In this document: piece by piece, positions 1 to 12,705 of the stretch | How positions within the stretch are numbered: the first letter of the stretch is position 1 | Layout of the letters: every line of letters starts with the position of its first letter | Assembly (NCBI RefSeq): GCF_032854445.1 | Contig: NC_088300.1 | Location: 11,999,191 to 12,063,190 of the forward strand | DNA: 64,000 nt | Origin: Liolophura sinensis | Taxonomy: Eukaryota > Mollusca > Polyplacophora > Chitonida > Chitonidae | Reading direction: 5' to 3' | The notes under the pieces: generated by a model | Databases searched by the model: none | Told to the model about the DNA's origin: nothing | Seen by the model: only the letters and a program-made list of their open reading frames with translations | Program-made: the position numbers and the translations under genes

Positions 1-3000
1 TTGACACTTGGTATGGACTTATCATTATTGACCTGGAACATCCAGAATGAGCTGACAATTGGTATGGACTTGTGATTATTGACTTGAAATGTCCAGGATA
101 GGTTGACCATTGGTATGGACTTGTGATTATTGATCCTGAACGTCTTGGATGGGTTGACGATTGGTATGGACTTGTGATTATTGGCCTGGGACGTCTATGA
201 TGGGTTGAAGATTGGTATGGGCTTGTGATTATTGACCTGGAACGTCCAGGATGGGTTGACGATTGGTATGGACTTGTGATTATTGACCTAGAACGTCTAG
301 GATGGGTTGACGATTTTTATGGATCTGTGATGATTGATCTTGAACGTCCAGGATGGGTTGTATGGACTTGTGATTATTGATCTTGAACGTCCAGGATGGG
401 TTGTATGGACTTGTGATTATTGATTTGGAACGTCTTGGCTGGGTTTACGATTGGTATGGACTTGTGTTTATTGACCTGGAACGTTCAGGATGGGTTGAAG
501 ATTGGTATGGACTTGTGATTATTGATCTGGAAAGTCTTTGACTGGTTGACACTTGGTATGGACTTGTGATTTTTGGCCTTGAACGTCCAGGATGGGTTGA
601 AGATTGGTATGGACTTGTGATTATCGGCCTTTAACGACCATGACCTGCCGACAAATGTCAATTTGTGATTATTGAACTTGAACGTCTGTGGTGGGTTGAC
701 GGTTAGTATGGACATGTGATTATTGACCTTAAAGTGTATGATGCGTTGACGATCTGTATGGACTTGTAATTATCGGCCTGGAACGGCCATGATCGGTCGA
801 GGATTGTCAGATTTTGATTATTGATCTGGAACGTCTATGGTGGGTTGACGATTGGTATGGGCTTTGTATTTATTGGCGCTTGAACGTTCCATGATGGAAT
901 CACACTTGGTATGGACCTGTGATTATTGACCTGGAACATCCAGAATGGGTTGATGATTGGTATGGACTTGTGATTATTGATCTGGAACGTCTCTGATTGG
1001 TTGACACTTGTTATGCACTTGTGATTATTGACCGGAGACGTCTATGATGGGTTGACGATTGGTTTGGACTTGTGATTATTGGCCTGAGGACGTCTATGAT
1101 GGGTTGACGATTGGTTTGGACTTGTGATTATTGGCCTTGGACGTCATATGATGGGTTGACACTTGGTATGGACTTGTGATTATTGGCCCTGGGACGTCTA
1201 TAATGGGTTTGACACTTGGTATGGACTTGTGATTATTGACCTGGGACGTGTTTGATTGGTTGATACTTGGTATGGACTTGTGATTATTGGCCTGGGACGT
1301 CTAAGATGGGATGACGATTGGTATGGAATTGTGATTTTTGATCTGGGACGTCTCTGATTGGTTGACACTTGTTATGCAGTTGTGATTATTGACCGGAGAC
1401 GTCTATGATGGGTTGACGATTGGTTTGGACTGGTGATTATTGGCCTGAGACGTCAGTGATGGGTTGACGATTTGTTTGGACTTGTTATTTTTGGCCTGGG
1501 ACGTCTATGATGGGTTGACACTTGGTATGGACTTGTGATTATTGGCCTGGGACGTCTATGATGGGTTGACACTTGGTATGGAAATGTGATTATTGACCTG
1601 AAACGTCTATGATGGGATGACCATTGGTATGGAATTGTGATTATTGACCTGAAACGTCTATGGTGGGTTGACAATTGGCATGGACTATGTGATTATTGAA
1701 CTGGAAGATCCAGGATGGATTGACGATTGGTATGGACTTGTGATTATTGACCTGGGACGTCGTTGATTGGTTGACACTTGGTATGGACTTGTGATTATTG
1801 ACCTGAAACGTCTATGATGGGTTGACGATTGGTTTGGACTTGTGATTATTGGCCTGAGACGTCAATGATGGGTTGACGATTATTTTGGACTTGTTATTAT
1901 TGGCCTGGGACGTCTATGATGGGTTGACAATTGGTATGGACTTGTGATTATTGGCCTGGGACGTCCAGGATGGGTTGACACTTGGTATGGAAATGTGATT
2001 ATTGACCTGAAACGTCTATGATGGGATGACGATTGGTATGGAAATGTGATTATTGAACTGTAAGATCCAGGATGGATTGACGATTGGTATGGACTTGTGA
2101 TTGTTGACCTGGGACGTCGTTGATTGGTTGACACTTGGTATGGACTTGTGATTATTGACCTGAAACGTCTATGATGGGTTGACACTTGGTATGGACTTGT
2201 GATTATTGACCTGAGACGTTTATGATGGGTTGACGATTGGTATGGCCTTGTGATTATGACCTGAAACGTCTATGGTCTGTTGACGATTGGTATGGACTTG
2301 TGATTATTGACCTGGGACGTCCAGGATGGGTTGACACTTGGTATGGACTTGTGATTATTGACCTGGGACGTCTTTGATTGGTTGACAGTTGGTATAGACT
2401 TGTGATTATTGACCTGGGACGTGTATGATGGGATGAAGATTGGTATGGAATTGTGATTATTGACCTGAAACGTCTATGGTGGGTTGACGATTGGCATGGA
2501 CTTGTGATTATTGAACTGGAAGATCCAGGATGGGTTGACGATTTTTATGGACTTGTGATTTTTGACCTGGGACGTCTATGATTGGTTGACGATTGGTGTG
2601 GACTTGTAATTATTGGCCTGGGACGTCTTTGATGGGTTGACACTTGGTATGGACTTGTGATTATTGACCTGGGACGTCCAGGATGGGTTGACACTTGTTA
2701 TGGACTTGTGATTATTGATCTGGAACGCCTATGATGTGTTGACACTTGGTATGGACTTGTGATTATTGACCTGGGACGTCTATGATGGGTTGACATTTTG
2801 TATGGACTTGTGATTATTGACCTGGAACGTCCAGGATGGGTTGACACTTGGTATGGAGTTGTGATATTGATGTGGAACGTCTATGATGGGTTTGACACTT
2901 GGTAAGGACTTGTGATTATTGACCTGGAACGTCTAGGACGGGTGGTTGATTGGTATGGACTAGTCATTATTAATCTGGAACGTCTATGATGGGTTGACAC

Positions 3001-6000
3001 TTGGTATGGACTTATCATTATTGACCTGGAACATCCAGAATGGGCTGACAATTGGTATGGACTTGTGATTATTGACTTGAAATGTCCAGGATGGGGTTGA
3101 CCCTTTGTATGGACTTGTGATTTTTGATCTGGAAAGTCCAGGATGGGTTGAGGATTGGTATGGACTTGTGATTATTGGCATGGGACGTCCAGGATGGGTA
3201 GAAACTTGGTATGGACTTGTGATTAATGGCCTGGAACATCTAGAATGGGTTGACGATTGGTATGGAATTGTGATTATTGGCCTGGGACGTCTATGAATGG
3301 GTTGACAATTGGTATGGACATGTGATTATTGACCTGGGACGTCTCTGATTGGTTGACACTTGTTATGCACTTGTGATTTTTGACCGGAGACGTCTATGAT
3401 CGGTTGACGATTGGTTTGGACTTGTGATTATTGGCCTGAGACGTCAATGATGGGTTGACGATTGGTGTGGACTTGTTATTTTTGGCCTGGGACGTCTATG
3501 ATGGGTTGACACTTGGTATGGACTTGTGATTATTGGCCTGGGACGTCCAGGATGGGTTGACACTTGGTATGGACTTGTGATTATTGACCTGAAACGTCTA
3601 TGATGGGATGACGATTGGTATGGAATTGTGATTATTGACCTGAAACGTCTATGGTGGGTTGACGATTGGCATGGACTTGTGATTATTGACCTAAAAAGTC
3701 TATGGTGGGTTGACGATTGGTATGGACTTGTGATTATTGAACTGGAAGATCCAGGATGGGTTGACGATCTTTATGGACTTGTGATTTTTGACCTGGGACG
3801 TCTATGATGGGTTGACGATTGGTATGGACTTGTGATTATTGACCTGGGACGTCCAGGATGGGTTGACACTTGGTATGGACTTGTGATTATTGACCTGGGA
3901 CGTCTTTGATTGGTTGACAGTTGGTATAGACTTGTGATTATTGACCTGGGACGTGTATGATGGGATGAAGATTGTATGGAGTTGTGATTATTGACCTGAA
4001 ACGTGTATGGTGGGTTGACGATTGGCATGGACTTGTGATTATTGAACTGGAAGATCCAGGATGGGTTGACGATTTTTATGGACTTGTGATTTTTGACCTG
4101 GGACGTCTATGATTGGTTGACGATTGGTGTGGACTTGTAATTATTGGCCTGGGACGTCCAGGATGGGTTGAAACTTGGTATGGACTTGTGATTATTGGCC
4201 TGGAACATCTAGAATGGGTTGACGATTGGTATGGACTTGTGATTATTGGCCTGGGACGTCTATGATGGGTTGACAATTGGTATGGACATGTGATTATTGA
4301 CCTGGACGTCTCTGATTGGTTGACACTTGTTATGCACTTGTGATTATTGACCGGAGACGTCTATGATGGGTTGACGATTGGTTTGGACTTGTGATTATTG
4401 GCCCTAAAACGTCAATGATGGGTTGACGATTGGTGTGGACTTGTTATTAATGGCCTGGGACGTCTATGATGGGTTGACACTTGGTATGGAGTTGTGATTA
4501 TTGGCCTGGGACGTCCAGGATGGGTTGACACTTGGTATGGAGTTGTGATTATTGGCCTGGGACGTCCAGGATGGGTTGACACTTGGTATGGGACTTGTGA
4601 TTATTGACCTGAAACGTCTATGATGGGATGACGATTGGTATGGAATTGTGATTATTGACCTGAAACGTCTATGGTGGGTTGACGATTGGCATGGACTTGT
4701 GATTATTGACCTGAAACATCTATGGTGGGTTGACGATTGGTATGGACTTGTGATTATTGAACTGGAAGATCCAAGATGGGTTGACGATCTTTATGGACTT
4801 GTGATTTTTGACCTGGGACGTCTATGATGGGTTGACGATTGGTGTGGACTTGTAATTATTGGCCTGGGAAATCTTTGATGGGTTGACACTTGGTATGGAC
4901 TTGTGATTATTGACCTGGGACGTCCAGGATGGGTTGACACTTGGTATGGACTTGTGATTATTGATCTGGAACGTCTATGATGGGTTGACACTTGGTATGG
5001 ACTTGTGATTATTGACCTGGGACGTCTATGATGGGTTGACGATTGGTATGGACTAGTGATTATTGATCTGGAACGTCTATGATGGGTTGACACTTCTTAT
5101 GGACTTGTCATTATTGTCTGGAACATTCAGAATGGGTTGACAATTGGCTATGGACTTGTGATTATTGACTTGAAATGTCCAGGATGGGTTGACCATTGGT
5201 ATGGACTTGTGATTGTTGATCTGGAACGTCCAGGATGGGTTGACGATTGGTATGGACTTGTGATTATTGGCCTGGGACGTCCAGGATGGGTTGAAACTTG
5301 GTATGGACTTGTGATTATTGGCCTGGAACATCTAGAATGGGTTGACGATTGGTATGGACTTGTGATTATTGGCCTGGGACGTCTATGATGGGTTGACAAT
5401 TGGTATGGACATGTGATTATTGACCTGGGACGTCTCTGATTGGTTGACACTTGTTATGCACTTGTGATTATTGACCGGAGACGTCTATGATGGGTTGACG
5501 ATTGGTTTGGACTTGTGATTATTGGCCTAAAACGTCAATGATGGGTTGACGATTGGTGTGGACTTGTTATTAATGGCCTGGGACGTCTATGATGGGTTGA
5601 CACTTGGTATGGAGTTGTGATTATTGGCCTGGGACGTCCAGGATGGGTTGACACTTGGTATGGACTTGTGTTTATTGACCTGAAACGTCTGTGATGGGAT
5701 GACGATTGGTATGGAATTGTGATTATTGACCTGAAACGTCTATGGTGGGTTGACGATTGGCATGGACTTGTGATTATTGACCTGAAACGTCTATGGTGGG
5801 TTGACGATTGGTATGGACTTGTGATTATTGAACTGGAAGATCCAGGATGGGTTGACGATCTTTATGGACTTGTGATTTTTGACCTGGGACGTCTATGATG
5901 GGTTGACACTTGGTATGGACTTGTGATTATTGACCTGGGACGTCCAGGATGGGTTGACACTTGGTATGGACTTGTGATTATTGATCTGGAACGTCTATGA

Positions 6001-6664
6001 TGGGTTGACACTTGGTATGGACTTGTGATTATTGACCTAGGACGTCTATGATGGGTTGACGATTGGTATGGACTAGTGATTATTGATCTGGAACGTCCTA
6101 TGATGGGTTGACACTTGGTATGGACTTGTCATTATTGTCCTGGAACATTCAGAATGGGTTGACAATTGGTATGGACTTGTGATTATTGACTTGAAATGTC
6201 CAGGATGGGTTGACCATTGGTATGGACTTGTGATTATTGATCTGGATCGTCGAGGATGGGTTGACGATTGGTATGGACTTGTGATTATTGATCTGGAACG
6301 TCTATGGTGGGTTGACGATTTGTATGGACTTGTGATTATTGATCTTGAACGTCTATGATGGGCTGACACTTGGTATGGAATTGTGATTATTGACCTGGGA
6401 CGTCTATAATGTGTTGAAGATTGGTTTGGACTTGTGATTATTGACTTTGAACGTGTATGATGCGTTGACGATCGTTATGGACTTGTGATTATTGACCTGG
6501 AACGTCTATTGTGGGTTGACGATTGGTATGGACATGTGATTATTGACCTTGTACGTCCAGGATGGGTTGACGATTGGCATGGACTTGTGATTATTGATCT
6601 GGAACGTCCAGAATGGGTTGGCGATTGGTATGGACTTGTGATTATTGACCTGGAACGTCTATGA
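1..6664. repeat. 51-bp minisatellite array, about 130 units
   Basis: A 51-bp unit is repeated head to tail from the window edge to about 6664, where the sequence becomes unique. Every unit carries a form of ggtatggacttgtgattatt followed by a variable block ending in gatgggttgac. On the plus strand the unit is rich in G and T and poor in C. Because 51 is 17 codons, long frames stay open on both strands (17-residue periodic peptides rich in Ser, Thr, His and Arg on the minus strand); these are not genes. Unit variants recur at fixed distances: the variant starting gacgatcttt is at 3763, 4783 and 5854, i.e. 1020 and 1071 bp apart (20 and 21 units). The array probably continues to the left of the window. 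Confidence 0.97.
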
Positions 6665-7708
6665 AGGGCCGAAGATACGAATAATGGGATAAAACTGAAT
6701 ATACTAGGAAACAGCATATAAAACTGATTGTAAATAGAGGGACTTTTGAAATATTATTAAACAACACAAAAGGACAAGGCCTCGGGAATGCTTAGTCCAC
6801 CAGTAGAATCCTGGATTATGCAGGAATAGAACATATTATAAACTCTCCAAGTAATCTGGCCATAGACAAGCTACCCACGATGTTATACATTCAGGGTTCA
6901 ACATATCAAGTAGTTTGCAATAGGTGTTTAGCATTGCAAGAACAAATAAGATGTATTTTGTTACTATTTTCATTGTTGCTTTAATCTACCAGTAAAAAAA
7001 TACACGAGATGCTATCTATTTGTTATGATACGCTTGAAAATGGCCGCCGTTGAAGTAAGATATTGAACACGCGAATCAATGAATATAACTAAATATGATA
7101 AAGCCATAGTTCGTAATAACATTTACCTTTACAAAACGACGTCAAAGTCACAGCGAAGAACGTCCAAATCAGTCCTCTTTGATAACGCATTTCGCAATGC
7201 ATCTCATCTTGAAACTCGGTAACGAGTGTTGAATGATAGTATTTTTCGCAAAAACTTTCCCTTTCTTGACATAAATATATATTATTAAATCGGGTCATGC
7301 CCACTATGCTTTCTTTGGCTGATAGACTATGTTGACTGTCCGGCATGTCAGAACTTCTTCCCTTTTTTTGAATTATTTATCACTTAACTGTGGACATAAT
7401 AGTATCCCATTTGTTATTAAATGTCGTCTTCGGACTTGAAATGTGATCTGTACAAGTTTACTGTATGATTTTCCCTGAGAGACAAACAAAACAAAGAGGA
7501 AACTGGATTATTTTGCTAATTACTTTGTAATAACCTTTCCACTATGACATTAGACTGCGCCAAACGGTGGCACGACCACGCTGCCGACCGCTTCCTGTGA
7601 TCTAAACCCTACGAGCAATAAATGCATGGGAATTTAGAAATCGTACGCCCTTGGCCAGGATAAAACATTCGCTTCTTGTGAAAGAAGTTTGAAGTCCTCA
7701 CATGAAAT
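6665..7708. other. Unique AT-rich stretch
   Basis: No repeat unit, RNA gene or convincing coding frame is visible. The open frames here are short and uninformative. Confidence 0.6.
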
Positions 7709-8299
7709 CAAAGGAGAAGAAAACATAAAGATGATGCCAAAATGAGAAAAAAGAGCGTCAAAACTTTGCAAATATGACCTTTAATATTTTTTGGATTTTT
7801 TTTTTTAAGAGAGATGGGTATTTGAATATACTTTTGTATGGTGGGTATTTGGGACCAACTTTTGGTATTTATAGTTGTTGCATAGTAATGTTCTAAATAA
7901 GGATGTGATACTTGTCTAATAAATTTATTTGAATGATTTGTTGTTTCTATCGAAACATACGCATTTAACCTAAATCATGATAATATTTATGAACATATTA
8001 AAACTATGAATATGATCCAAATTAAGGTTTAATACATTTGTTAGCTGAAAAGAGCAAATTCTAGTGCAAAAATACTTAATAAACCTGTATTACATCCTCA
8101 TTTATGACATTATTAAACACAGACTATAAATTTCAAAAGGTGATCCAAATACCCACCCTATAAAAATTACTTTCAAGTGTCTTTTTCTCCTTAAGGAAAA
8201 ATCGGAAAAAATATCGAAGATCACATTTAGGAATAACTTTTCTCACTCTTTCATCTGAACTGTAGGTCATTTTCATGTTTTCTCCACTTTTAATGCCAT
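7709..8299. mobile_element. Fold-back (long inverted repeat) element, copy 1
   Basis: The left part (7709-7911) and the reverse complement of the right part (8087-8299) align along almost their whole length with scattered mismatches. Shared blocks include the end motif (aaggagaagaaaac against gtggagaaaac), gggtgggtatttgg, atttatagt and a block ending gatgtgatac or gatgtaatac. About 175 bp of non-inverted sequence lies between the arms. A diverged second copy at 10557-11081 has the same arms and related centre, so this is a dispersed family. It has no coding capacity and would be mobilised in trans, if at all. No clear target-site duplication was found. It could be called a MITE with very long terminal inverted repeats. 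Confidence 0.8.
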
Positions 8300-8421
8300 C
8301 TAATAACTCCAGTATTCTTGAGTACTTTGTGAAACAGGAGTGATGTAAACAAACAAAAACGTAAATTCTGTATGACAATACAAAATGCGTTGACGGGTCA
8401 TTATTTGTTGATTGACTTCGT

Positions 8422-8427
8422 TTATTC
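8422..8427 (-). terminator. AATAAA poly(A) signal downstream of the 188-codon ORF
   Basis: A canonical AATAAA hexamer on the minus strand lies about 70 nt past the stop codon of the ORF at 8498-9064. The position suits a short 3' UTR, but the hexamer is common in AT-rich DNA. Confidence 0.3.
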
Positions 8428-8497
8428 TCAGAAAAGTGATTCCTCGTTTAGGTTGCTCCTGACTGTGTGTATGTGATTGATTAGAAATTCCTAGGAA

Positions 8498-9064
8498 TTA
8501 TGACGATATATAACTGTCACATAAGAGCACAGTAACTAAAAACCTAGAAGTAGAAAGATTCGAAGGTACATCTTTATGTAAAACGTGAAATTTTTCATTA
8601 CATTCATACAGTAACTGTTCACTAAATTTCTCGACATTTGTTAACACAGTTTTCGACAGAGCTTTTTTGTTTTCTGACATCACTTCCTGCCTCTTCACCG
8701 CTACCCCCATTAACCCCGGCGTTAATAATACTTTCTGTATAAATTTTTCTAGTGTTTCAGTGATGTAAAGCGAACAAACAGAGCGGCACATGGCTGTAAG
8801 GAGTAGGCCATATGCCTCTCTAGTTGTGACAATTTTTACAGCGTGAGAGCTTCCGTAGCCTGGGCGACCTCTGTATCCTCGACTGAGGTAGCTCGATGCT
8901 CCGATGTTACCAACGGCTCTGAAGACATTGTGGCCAGCATGGCGGATCTGTGCTAGCTGAACGTGTATTTCCTTCTCTGGATCAGTCCAAGGATTTATTA
9001 CATCTACGGAGGCCATCCAACTCTTCAAACGTATTGAGACAGTGGCTGACAGTAATTGATCCAT
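8498..9064 (-). CDS. Hypothetical protein, 188 aa, possible single-exon gene
   Basis: This is the longest open frame in the window not made of tandem repeats. The frame is open from an ATG at 9130 (210 codons), but that ATG has a weak context; the in-frame ATG at 9064 reads ACCATGG, a near-ideal animal start, giving 188 residues beginning MDQLLSATVS. No signal peptide or clear membrane span is seen. A Gly/Ser/Tyr/Arg-rich stretch (LSRGYRGRPGYGSSH) lies near residues 55-70, followed by mostly helical-looking sequence with Lys/Glu-rich segments. An AATAAA lies about 70 nt after the TAA stop. I do not recognise the family. It could be a terminal exon of a spliced gene, a degenerate element ORF, or chance, though 188 codons is long for chance in this AT-rich DNA. 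Confidence 0.4.
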   Translation of the reverse strand: MDQLLSATVSIRLKSWMASVDVINPWTDPEKEIHVQLAQIRHAGHNVFRAVGNIGASSYLSRGYRGRPGYGSSHAVKIVTTREAYGLLLTAMCRSVCSLYITETLEKFIQKVLLTPGLMGVAVKRQEVMSENKKALSKTVLTNVEKFSEQLLYECNEKFHVLHKDVPSNLSTSRFLVTVLLCDSYISS

Positions 9065-9459
9065 GGTAATGTTTAAAATCATGAGCGACCAAAAGCGGTA
9101 AAAATATATATCTGAATCCGAGTGCGACATGGAAACAATGAACAGCGCTCTGTCGACACCAGCTCAAGCCATTTCTTGTGGTGAACAGAATACTGTGTTG
9201 GACATCAAACACACAATAAAGTGCTTTACTGACATGTAAGCTTCATTTCAACTTTAAGTCAGAAATTCAGGCATTAACTGAAAAAATTTTGGATGTGAAG
9301 AATCATGTGCATGACGTTGAAGGAACTCAGTCATCGAGGACATGCTTGAAATTCAAACAAACAGGAACTAACTGATGAAAGAAATGAGACACTAAAACTA
9401 AGCTACCCAGCCTACCTGGTCGAGCCCCACCTGCATCTGAGGCCAAGCGCCAAAGACTC

Positions 9460-9608
9460 TATTTATTTATTTATTTACTTGATTGATGTGTTACGCCGTA
9501 CTCAAGAATATATCACTTATATGACGGTGGTCAGCATTATAGTGGGAGGAAACTTACTAAACCCATGACCATCCGCAGATTGCTGTCAGACCTTCGCACT
9601 TACGTACA
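9460..9608 (-). mobile_element. SINE fragment (tail and core, head missing)
   Basis: Reading the plus strand, the reversed AAAT-type tail comes first, then ttacgccgtactcaagaata, a gacggtggtcagcattat core block and the caaccatccgcagattgctg-like block seen in the fuller copies at 28984 and 53138. Similarity fades near 9608, before the tRNA-like head. Target-site duplication not seen. Confidence 0.85.
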
Positions 9609-10070
9609 TGTACGTTACATTGAATGTGTACATATATTTGTATAGACAACAAAACGCATCTCAACCACTTTAATTATATGTTTTGCTGAAATAAATGAAA
9701 TGAAAAATTGCGGCTAGGAATGCCTTGTTTTACGCGAATAAATTTGGGAGCAACAGTTGGACATGGAACTTTGTGTTATATCAGTACATGGGAGATAACT
9801 GTGCGTCCGAAGCATGCTAATATGTCCTGAGAGTTTTTACCCTTGAAAACTCTCATGTCCTTCCCAAATGAGAATAATGTTGGCATTCATCACCACTGAA
9901 TATCCAATAAATAGATACTACTGATGACAACCGAAGTAATATTTAGAAATCAGCTATAAACAGGAAAATATAGAAACACACATGTCTAATGGAGTACGGA
10001 AATGACAACATTTTATAAGTCGATCTCAATGTCACTTTGACAAATTTGGAGAAATCAGTTTCCAGAGTTG

Positions 10071-10192
10071 ATTTATTTATTTATTTATTTGATTGGTGTT
10101 TTACGCCGTTCTCAAGAATATTTCTCCGATATGACGGCAGCCAGCATTATGGTTTGAGGAAACCGGGCAGAGCTCGGGGGGGGGGGGGGGGG
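10071..10192 (-). mobile_element. SINE fragment ending in a 17-base G run
   Basis: Tail (atttatttatttatttgatt), ttttacgccgttctcaagaa and the core through aaaccgggcagagctc match the window's main SINE. Similarity stops in a homopolymer of 17 G at 10176-10192, which sits where other copies have a shorter G run, so the run probably grew by slippage in the SINE. Confidence 0.85.
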
Positions 10193-10264
10193 TTAAGTCT
10201 GTTTCCATCCCTCCTCCTCAATAACTCACGTTATGTGATTTGTTGTCTTCTCTTTTTGAGTGAT

Positions 10265-10552
10265 TTAGTGCTTAGGGTTTAACGTGGTACTTAACAATTT
10301 TTCAGTCACATGACGACGAAGGAGCCCTTAGAGTGCATAAAATGTTCTTGCTGCAGGATTTCAACCGCTCTTTTATCTAATACCGAGACGCCTTACAGAA
10401 GGCAAGTAAGCCTGCCCGCCTGAACCATTATACTGATGCGGGTCAACCTTAATGCTGAACGCCAAGCGAGGAAGTTACAACTTCCTCTTTTAAGGTCTTA
10501 GGAGTGAACCGACCCAGGATTGATCTACCAACTGAGCCATCCGGATCGGTCT
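10265..10552 (-). mobile_element. Second SINE family, tRNA-like head to tail
   Basis: Read on the minus strand from 10552, the sequence opens with an A-box-like tggctcagttggtaga, then a B-box-like ggttcactcc, a body of about 200 bp, and a 3' end with tgactgaaaaattgttaagt and acgttaaaccc. The same 3' end occurs independently at 24243-24316, which shows it is a dispersed family separate from the main SINE. Its 5' end abuts fold-back element copy 2. The A-to-B box spacing looks short, so this copy may carry a deletion in the head. Confidence 0.75.
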
Positions 10553-10556
10553 ATCC

Positions 10557-11081
10557 CTTTTAACGCAGAAGAAAGCATAAAAATAACGCCAAAATCAGAT
10601 GAAAGAGCGTGAAAACGTATTTGTAAATATGGTCTTAATATTTTTTTCCATACTTCCTTTCAACAGAAAAGGGTCTTTGAAAATATTTTTGTATGATGGG
10701 TATTCGAGACAACCTCTTAGTATATATCGTCATTGCATAATGTTCTAAATAAGGGTGTGATACTTTTCTAATAAATTTATTTGAATGTAAATGTATTGTT
10801 TATATCCAAACATATGCATTATGATAATGAATTATGATAATATTTATGAATATATATATTCAACATGTATTACATCCTCATTTATAACATTATTACGCGT
10901 AGACAATATATATCAATAGATGATCCCAAAAACCCATCGTGCAAAAATTATATTCCAGTGTGTTTTGTTTTCTCAAAAAAAAATCGAGAAAAAAACATAT
11001 TGCAGACCTCATTTACAATTAACCTATCGCACTCTTTCATCTGAGCCTTTATGTCATTTTTATTTTTTCTCCACCTTAAAG
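10557..11081. mobile_element. Fold-back element, copy 2
   Basis: Arms at 10557-10763 and 10867-11081 are imperfect inverted repeats (for example tcagatgaaagagcg against tcagatgaaagagtg) with a centre of about 103 bp. The whole aligns with copy 1 at 7709-8299, including the central block aataaatttatttgaatg. It lies directly beside the 5' end of the SINE at 10265-10552. Confidence 0.8.
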
Positions 11082-12441
11082 CAGAAGGATACGGGTTAAA
11101 GGTTAACCTCAAACCTCATGCTGTAATGGAAAACAATTCCGCTCCAAGCTGTGTGAAAACAAATCATTCTTTACGGTTACGTTATGCAGTGTTTAGTATG
11201 CCGTTTGTGTGAACTACTTTTTGGACAATTCCTATAGGTTAACTTTAAAGCCATTAAAATTAAATTCGGGGAAAGTAAATTCAAAATGAAATACTTTCAC
11301 TGAATATGTTTTTTTTGAAACATTGAAACTTGAAATTAGTCTAGAAATAACCTCAGTGGTTATTATGGAGACTTGTTAGTTAGGACTGGAGAGGTATTTA
11401 CCTAAATGGTTTTCAAGATAAACTTTAGCTGTAACCCTGCGAAACAAACAATTCAAGCCTTAACAATAAGCAGGGCTTAACAAACTGAAGATTGTCACGT
11501 TCTTCTGTACAAGCCTTGATGTCTGGTGAATGATTTTACATTTCATTTAGACAACTGAATCTATCTATAGATAAGAAAACGTTCAGTGATGTGAAACTGC
11601 CGGATTGCGAGGCAAATTACGTACTTCGAATCTTCAAAGAAAGACACGTATATGTCACATTACGGCGAAGAAATCTGATGTAAACTCACAAACACTGGTG
11701 GCTATTTTTTTAACTGGAGCAGGTGTGGTGGTTTTAGCGCTGTACTCAGTACTGTCACGTGGCCTTCATTTTTCTAAGTGGAATAAACCAAACAGCAAGA
11801 GAGGATTTTATCAACTGATAAATTTTGAAGTAAACAATTTACAAACGGAGTTGTAGGCATTTAGGATTAATTTAGATTAGTACAATGGCAGCTTTGTGCG
11901 CTACTGTAGTAATTTTGCATATTGGGCCAAGATTAGAGGTAGCAACCCTAGTCATGTGTAAAATCTATAAACAATCTGTAGACGGCAATTTGGCCAATAA
12001 CTACCACACTGTGCCAGATACAACATCATACAACATACAACAAAAAGAACTATGCGCATTAAAAAAAGTAAGAGCAGCAAATGTTGCAAATGAATGCTGA
12101 GAAGGTAGCGAAAATAATGCTTAACAAAGAAAATAACAAATGTAATTCACGTCTTATGTAAAAATCATCAATTGAATGGAGTGAATGAGTGGGTTTGTAT
12201 CGGCATCTATGTTTCTGAAGACTATGTTTCTGACAACATTTTCTGATGATTATGTGTCTGCATGACAACTAAATTTCTGGCGACCATCTGTTTGACCGTT
12301 TGGTCGTTTACAGGTGTACGAATACAGAAACCAAATTCACCTTAAACCTTAAACGAAGATTTGGAATCGGATCCTGGGCACTTTGAGCCTTCCAGTCGCT
12401 CGAATACACAAGGCGTTAGTTTAGTCCCAGCTTCGGTTCTG
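11082..12441. other. Unique AT-rich stretch
   Basis: No repeats or RNA genes recognised. One frame at 11605-11856 encodes a hydrophobic run (TLVAIFLTGAGVVVLAL) but has no ATG, so it is not called. Confidence 0.5.
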
Positions 12442-12603
12442 TTATCTGCCAGATTCTCTCATCTTCAGTTCTTTGGAGGTCTTCGTCGGCAATAATAGGT
12501 CAACATCGCTCGAAGGATCATTTATGTGTTCGTACATGGCGAGCACTTCTTGTAATATTGCACACTGCATGGGCTTGCTGTTCGGATGAAAATCTGCATT
12601 CAT
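12442..12603 (-). CDS. Short ORF, 53 aa, unknown
   Basis: An ATG-initiated frame with protein-like composition: an acidic and Leu-rich middle (NDPSSDVDLLLPTK) followed by a charged C-terminus (SKELKMRESGR). No family is recognised. It may be a remnant of a larger gene or element; upstream on the same strand lies a SINE fragment (12640-12705). At this length chance cannot be excluded. Confidence 0.2.
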   Translation of the reverse strand: MNADFHPNSKPMQCAILQEVLAMYEHINDPSSDVDLLLPTKTSKELKMRESGR

Positions 12604-12639
12604 CACATGTGGACTTCATCAGTTCCTGGCCTCGATGAT

Positions 12640-12705
12640 GATAGTGATCATCTTCGTCTAAGTGAAACATTCTAGAGTAGGGTGTTAAACTCCAATCATT
12701 AAGCA
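12640..12705 (+). mobile_element. Short diverged SINE 3' fragment
   Basis: Read on the minus strand it gives attggagtttaacaccctac, then ctagaatgtttcacttagac, matching the SINE tail-to-core block (gattggtgttttacgcc... ttcacttatacgac) with several changes. Only about 65 bp remain. Confidence 0.6.

Noticed and set aside
1-6664. CRISPR-like or telomeric interpretation of the long array
   Set aside because: Units are contiguous with no unique spacers, and no TTAGGG-type telomere repeat is present.
11605-11856. 83-codon frame with a membrane-like hydrophobic segment
   Set aside because: It has no ATG (starts TTG), and a single hydrophobic run is not enough evidence.
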